DNA of 9,047 bases. Origin: an uncultured bacterium. GTDB lineage: Bacteria; Bacillota; Clostridia; Lachnospirales; Lachnospiraceae. This document shows positions 6,482 to 9,047 of this stretch, one piece after another (position 1 is the first letter of the stretch; every line of letters begins with the position of its first letter). The position numbers and the translations under genes were made by a program. The notes below the pieces were generated by a model that ran no database searches, had not been told where the DNA came from, and saw only the letters and a list, made by a program, of their open reading frames with translations. The DNA is taken from NCBI GenBank assembly GCA_946543095.1, contig CAMNLO010000047.1, forward strand, positions 1 through 9,047, written 5' to 3'.

Positions 6482-6604
6482 ATGTACAGGGGATCCGGCA
6501 CAGAACGCACTGTTCCTGTCGGAGGATCCGCATATGCGTATTCTCCGGGGCAAACCTTTCTGCGGTTTGGTATGGACTGCCGCTTACGCGGCATTGGAGG
6601 ATGA
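6482..6604 (+). CDS. Possible 40-codon leader ORF before pseI
   Basis: From ATG 6482 a reading frame stays open for 40 codons and ends at TGA 6602-6604. The stop overlaps the ATG at 6601 and lies 2 nt before the TTG 6607 start of pseI. The predicted peptide begins MYRGSGTERTVP and is Gly/Arg-rich, without a signal or membrane segment. The only ribosome-site candidate is a weak TGGGG at 6470-6474. An open frame this long in GC-rich DNA is not rare by chance. Its end exactly at the pseI start is the only positive argument, for translational coupling. I consider it unproven. Confidence 0.15.
   Translation: MYRGSGTERTVPVGGSAYAYSPGQTFLRFGMDCRLRGIGG
6500..6519 (+). other. Leader hairpin 1 before pseI
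   Basis: ACAGAAC (6500-6506) can pair with GTTCCTGT (6512-6519) around a GCACT loop, with one bulged C on the right arm. It directly abuts the 28-bp dyad that follows. Confidence 0.35.
6520..6547 (+). promoter_or_regulatory. 28-bp imperfect dyad (operator or RNA hairpin) before pseI
   Basis: The segment runs CGGAG, GATC, CGCATATGCG (a perfect 10-bp palindrome at 6529-6538), TATT, CTCCG. Folding it on itself gives 12 Watson-Crick pairs out of 14 positions. One of the other two is a G-T position that would be a G-U wobble in RNA. It could be a protein-binding dyad operator or a leader RNA hairpin. No -10/-35 pair with good spacing was seen around it. It matches no named regulator motif that I recognise. 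Confidence 0.4.
6551..6569 (+). other. Leader hairpin 3 before pseI
   Basis: CAAACC (6551-6556) pairs perfectly with GGTTTG (6564-6569) around a 7-nt TTTCTGC loop. It lies 3 nt after the dyad element. Confidence 0.4.
6578..6593 (+). other. Leader hairpin 4, just upstream of the pseI ribosome site
   Basis: TGCCGC (6578-6583) pairs perfectly with GCGGCA (6588-6593) around a TTAC tetraloop. It ends 2 nt before the Shine-Dalgarno at 6596-6600, so it could influence ribosome access to pseI. Confidence 0.45.
6596..6600 (+). promoter_or_regulatory. Shine-Dalgarno of pseI, deciding the TTG 6607 start
   Basis: GGAGG at 6596-6600 touches the ATG at 6601 with no spacer, which is too close for initiation. 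The in-frame TTG at 6607 is 6 nt away, the normal spacing. The start of pseI is therefore placed at 6607 (protein beginning MKDRVKIGSHY) rather than at 6601. Confidence 0.7.
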
Positions 6605-6606
6605 TT

Positions 6607-7662
6607 TTGAAGGACAGAGTAAAGATAGGCAGTCATTATGTGGGCGCAGGCGCCCCGGTGTATATCGTGGCGGAATTATCCGCCAATCATCTTCAGGATA
6701 AGGGAAGAGCCCTGGAGATCCTCCACGCAGCCCATGAGGCCGGTGCGGACGCCTTTAAGCTTCAGACCTACCGGGCGGACACCATTACCCTGGATTCCGA
6801 CAGGCCGGAATTTCTCATCGGCGGCGGCACACCCTGGGATGGAGAGAAGCTTTATCAGCTGTATGAAAAGGCCTATACTCCCTGGGAATGGCATGGGGAG
6901 TTGATGGAGGAAGCAGAAAAGCTTGGGATGGACTGCTTTTCCTCCCCCTTTGACGCCTCCGCGGTGGAGCTGATGGCGCAGCTGAAGATGCCTGCGGTGA
7001 AGATCGCCTCCTATGAGATCGCGGACATCCCCCTGATAAAAAGGGCGGCGGCCCTGGGCGTTCCCGTGATCTTAAGCACAGGCATCGCACGTCTATCCGA
7101 TATCGAAGCTGCGATCCGGGCCTGTATGGAAGCGGGGAATGACCGGATCATCCTGTTGAAATGTGTTTCCGAATACCCCACGCCTTACTCCGAGGTGCAC
7201 CTGAACATGCTGCCCACCCTGGAGCGGACCTTCGGGGTCATCACGGGACTTTCGGATCACACCATGGGTTACCATATTCCGGTGGCGGCCTGCGCTCTGG
7301 GCGCGAAGCTTGTCGAGAAGCATCTGACCTTAAAGCGCAGCGACGGCGGGCCGGACGGAGCCTTCTCCATGGAGCCCGCGGAGTTCGCGGAAATGGTGAA
7401 GCATATCCGGGAGACGGAGGAAGCCATGGGGGATACGGACTACCATCTGACTCCGGCCCAGGAGGCGGAACGCAGCGGTGGGCGGTCCTTGTATGTCACG
7501 GCGGATCTGGCGGAAGGAACGCTGTTTTCGGAGGAAAATCTGAAGTCCGTAAGGCCTGCGGAAGGGCTGCCGCCGGTGTATCTGGACAAGGTGCTGGGGA
7601 AACGGGCTGCCTGCGGGATTCAGGCAGGGACGCCGCTTAAGCTGGAGATGGTCAGGTTTTGA
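6607..7662 (+). CDS. pseI: Pseudaminic acid synthase PseI
   Basis: This 351-residue cytoplasmic enzyme condenses 2,4-diacetamido-2,4,6-trideoxy-L-altrose with phosphoenolpyruvate to give pseudaminic acid. The N-terminal NeuB-type TIM barrel shows AELSANH (22-28), AGADAFKLQT (about 45-54), FSSPFD (111-116), a VILSTGIA strand, KCVSEYPTP, and metal-ligand histidines in GLSDHTMG (His218) and VEKHLTL (His239). Their 21-residue spacing equals that of the NeuB metal ligands. The C-terminal SAF (antifreeze-like) domain covers about 290-351, with the conserved Arg in GGRSLYV (Arg293). The segment SDRPEFLIGGG..WDGEKLYQLYEKAYTPWEWH is a PseI hallmark that separates it from NeuB and LegI. The next gene, pseG, makes its substrate and overlaps by 4 nt (TTGA). 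The upstream leader is heavily structured, which hints at post-transcriptional control. The PseI call is strong; LegI or NeuB is a less likely alternative. Confidence 0.93.
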   Translation: MKDRVKIGSHYVGAGAPVYIVAELSANHLQDKGRALEILHAAHEAGADAFKLQTYRADTITLDSDRPEFLIGGGTPWDGEKLYQLYEKAYTPWEWHGELMEEAEKLGMDCFSSPFDASAVELMAQLKMPAVKIASYEIADIPLIKRAAALGVPVILSTGIARLSDIEAAIRACMEAGNDRIILLKCVSEYPTPYSEVHLNMLPTLERTFGVITGLSDHTMGYHIPVAACALGAKLVEKHLTLKRSDGGPDGAFSMEPAEFAEMVKHIRETEEAMGDTDYHLTPAQEAERSGGRSLYVTADLAEGTLFSEENLKSVRPAEGLPPVYLDKVLGKRAACGIQAGTPLKLEMVRF

Positions 7663-8888
7663 AAACGAAGAAACTGATCCTGATGGCAGACGGAAATCCC
7701 TCGATCGGGGCGGGACATCTCTCCCGCTGTCTGACCATTGGGAGAGCGGCAAAAAAGCGGGGGATCGCCCCCTTTTTTATTCTTTCTGATAAGGTGTCTC
7801 TGGAATACCTGACGCGGCTTTCCGGGGGTGAGGAGCTTCCGCACCGGATCATTGCCCGGGATGACTTTTTGAGGGAAGCATCGGCGGATCTGAACTACTC
7901 TTTTGGGCCCACCGGGACGGGGCTCTCTCAAGGGCGTTCTGCGAGGAAGGAACCGGCGGGCCGTTCGGACGGAACGGACGAGAAAGGATTTCCGGAAGGG
8001 ATTATAAGTGCCGCGGAGTCGGCGGTCCTTGTGGATTCCTATGAGGTTTCCGCGGAATTCTTTGAGAGTCTGCTTTCCGCAGGCTTTCAACGGGTTGCCT
8101 GGATCGACGATCTGCATGATGCGGTTTATCCCGGTGTTTTGATCATTGATTATGATAAGGATCCGGGCCTTGCCCCGGTACGGGAAGGCTTTGCAGGGCA
8201 TCCCTATGAGGTCAGGTCCGGTTGGGATAAGGCGGATCCGGGGGCTTGGGAAACGTCTCTTTTGGAAGAAACGGGAAAGGAAGCGGAAGCTTCTGCGGCA
8301 ACAGAAGATGCAGGAAAACGTGCACCCGGACGACAGACTGCTTCACGACCGCGGATCCTTTTCTCTTCCGGCAGCGGGGATCCGATGGGGCTTTATGAGA
8401 AGCTCTCGCGGATCGCGAAGGAGATTTCTCCCAATCTGGAGCTGCAGGCGCTGCGGGGAATTTCCTCCTCTAAAATGCCGGAGTTTCTCTCAGGCTTCGA
8501 TGTGGGGATCTTTGCCGCAGGCGGGAGCCTTTATGAGGCGGCGGCGCTGGGCTTGCCGCTTTTGTCCTTTTCCTTTGCAGATAACCAGATCGCGGGGGCA
8601 AAGGCAATGGAAGCGGCCGGGATCCGGTACCTGGGGGATTGCAGGGAAGCTGCGGAAGGGCACCCGGCGAAAGAACAGGATTCAGCGGCAGCGGCGCAGT
8701 TTGAATCAGGGGAGCGCCTTGCAGAGGAGTTCTGGCACAGAGCGCTGAAAGAGGCGGCATGGCTTTTAAAGGATCCGGAAGCGAGGCAGAGGATCTCGGA
8801 AAGAGAGCGGTCAGTGATCGACGGAAGGGGCGCGGAGCGGATCCTTGACGCAGTAGTGTCATATTTGAATAAAGAGATTGGTGAATGA
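7659..8888 (+). CDS. pseG: UDP-2,4-diacetamido-2,4,6-trideoxy-beta-L-altropyranose hydrolase PseG (divergent)
   Basis: PseG is a GT-B-fold hydrolase that releases UDP and hands the free altrose derivative to PseI. The start is TTG 7659, overlapping the pseI stop. Seen here: the N-terminal loop GNPSIGAGHLSRC with His20 (matching the catalytic His17 of Campylobacter PseG), VDSYEV (Asp126), WIDDLHD (Asp150-Asp151), a strand and loop SSGSGDP (about 236-242), AAGGSLYEAAALGLP (286-300) and FADNQ with Asn309-Gln310, a conserved nucleotide-sugar region. At 409 residues it is longer than usual for PseG (about 275-340). The extra length sits in Ala/Gly/Glu/Lys-rich low-complexity stretches near 75-118, 205-232 and 328-352. 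The usual Y-A-L-x-R-x-E-F motif after the V-R-x-G strand is replaced (VRSGWDKADPGAW). It is adjacent to pseI, which strongly supports the role, but activity should be treated as likely rather than certain. Confidence 0.85.
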   Translation: MKTKKLILMADGNPSIGAGHLSRCLTIGRAAKKRGIAPFFILSDKVSLEYLTRLSGGEELPHRIIARDDFLREASADLNYSFGPTGTGLSQGRSARKEPAGRSDGTDEKGFPEGIISAAESAVLVDSYEVSAEFFESLLSAGFQRVAWIDDLHDAVYPGVLIIDYDKDPGLAPVREGFAGHPYEVRSGWDKADPGAWETSLLEETGKEAEASAATEDAGKRAPGRQTASRPRILFSSGSGDPMGLYEKLSRIAKEISPNLELQALRGISSSKMPEFLSGFDVGIFAAGGSLYEAAALGLPLLSFSFADNQIAGAKAMEAAGIRYLGDCREAAEGHPAKEQDSAAAAQFESGERLAEEFWHRALKEAAWLLKDPEARQRISERERSVIDGRGAERILDAVVSYLNKEIGE

Positions 8889-8914
8889 TACAAAATCTCC
8901 TCTTCTGAACGATT

Positions 8915-8919
8915 GGAGG
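8915..8919 (+). promoter_or_regulatory. Shine-Dalgarno for the downstream ATP-grasp gene
   Basis: GGAGG at 8915-8919 is the only strong ribosome site between pseG and the next gene. It is 12 nt before ATG 8932 and 3 nt before the in-frame GTG 8923, so neither spacing is ideal and the start stays ambiguous. Confidence 0.5.
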
Positions 8920-8931
8920 CTTGTGATCGAT

Positions 8932-9047
8932 ATGAGCAGGAAAGTGTTTACCGCCGCCCTGATCGGGGCGGGAGAAGAAGCTCTGCACGCCGTCAGGGGC
9001 GCCGCGGAAATGGGGATTAGGACTGTGGCCCTGGATAAGAATCCAGG
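8932..9047 (+). CDS. N-terminus of a probable ATP-grasp enzyme (3' truncated by window)
   Basis: Only about 38 residues are visible: MSRKVFTAALIGAGEEALHAVRGAAEMG and then a strand ending VALDKNPG. A beta strand, Gly-rich turn with a Glu-Glu, a helix and a second strand ending in D-x-N-P is the pre-ATP-grasp fold found in PurK/PurT-like, carbamoyl-phosphate-synthase-like and many peptide- or glycan-modifying ATP-grasp ligases. A dehydrogenase Rossmann fold is the main alternative, since the catalytic ATP-grasp domain is beyond the window. The gene follows pseG by 43 bp on the same strand and likely belongs to the same operon, perhaps modifying the nonulosonate or making a precursor (inference). 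In-frame alternative starts are GTG 8923 and GTG 8881; the latter overlaps the pseG end. Confidence 0.75.
   Translation, partial: MSRKVFTAALIGAGEEALHAVRGAAEMGIRTVALDKNP

Noticed and set aside
6460..6485. Intrinsic terminator after the DUF6020-like gene
   Set aside because: A 5-bp GC stem exists, but the bases after it are GATCTGTTATG with no T-tract. Co-transcription with pseI remains possible.
6607..7662. Sialic acid (NeuB) or legionaminic acid (LegI) synthase identity
   Set aside because: The segment after KLQT (SD...FLIGGG..WD..KLY.LYE...TP.EWH) and the adjacent pseG both point to PseI. The NeuB-shared motifs are common to the whole superfamily.
7620..8201. 193-codon - strand frame across the pseI/pseG junction
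   Set aside because: It overlaps two confidently identified genes and its translation shows no domain features.

Overview
The window looks like a GC-rich Firmicute, probably a clostridial or Lachnospiraceae-type genome. This is inferred from strong GGAGG ribosome binding sites, frequent TTG/GTG starts, a strong G/C preference at third codon positions, and the gene families present. It is not a firm identification. No tRNA, rRNA, CRISPR array or insertion sequence was seen.

Layout. (1) Positions 1-3721, + strand: a three-gene MacB/LolCDE-type ABC transport unit. It consists of the 3' end of an ATPase, a secreted and membrane-anchored protein with Ig-like (CARDB/COG1361-like) domains, and a MacB/FtsX-type permease. 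The last two genes overlap by ATGA. (2) Positions 3729-4583, - strand: a soluble 284-aa protein resembling the DUF3431 family, convergent with the ABC unit. (3) Positions 4608-6467, + strand: a polytopic membrane protein of the DUF6020 / GT-C-like type, divergent from the previous gene with only 24 bp between the start codons. (4) Positions 6468-6606: a non-coding leader filled almost end to end with potential hairpins, including a 28-bp dyad. It also contains a possible 40-codon ORF. (5) Positions 6607-8888: pseI and pseG, two enzymes of the pseudaminic acid pathway, overlapping by TTGA. (6) From about 8932 past the window end: the N-terminus of a probable ATP-grasp enzyme.

How it fits together. 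PseG removes UDP from UDP-2,4-diacetamido-2,4,6-trideoxy-L-altrose. PseI then condenses the free sugar with phosphoenolpyruvate to make pseudaminic acid, a nonulosonate used on flagellin, S-layer or capsule. The two membrane or glycan-type genes upstream, and the ATP-grasp gene downstream, suggest a surface-glycan locus. PseB, PseC, PseH and PseF are not in this window. The ABC unit ends at a convergent boundary and is probably a separate transcription unit.

Most notable points: the highly structured leader before pseI, a divergent PseG with low-complexity insertions and a missing family motif, three consecutive TTG-started genes, and an ABC operon whose middle gene encodes a type I membrane protein with Ig-like domains rather than a usual adaptor. 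No clearly new system can be claimed from sequence alone.
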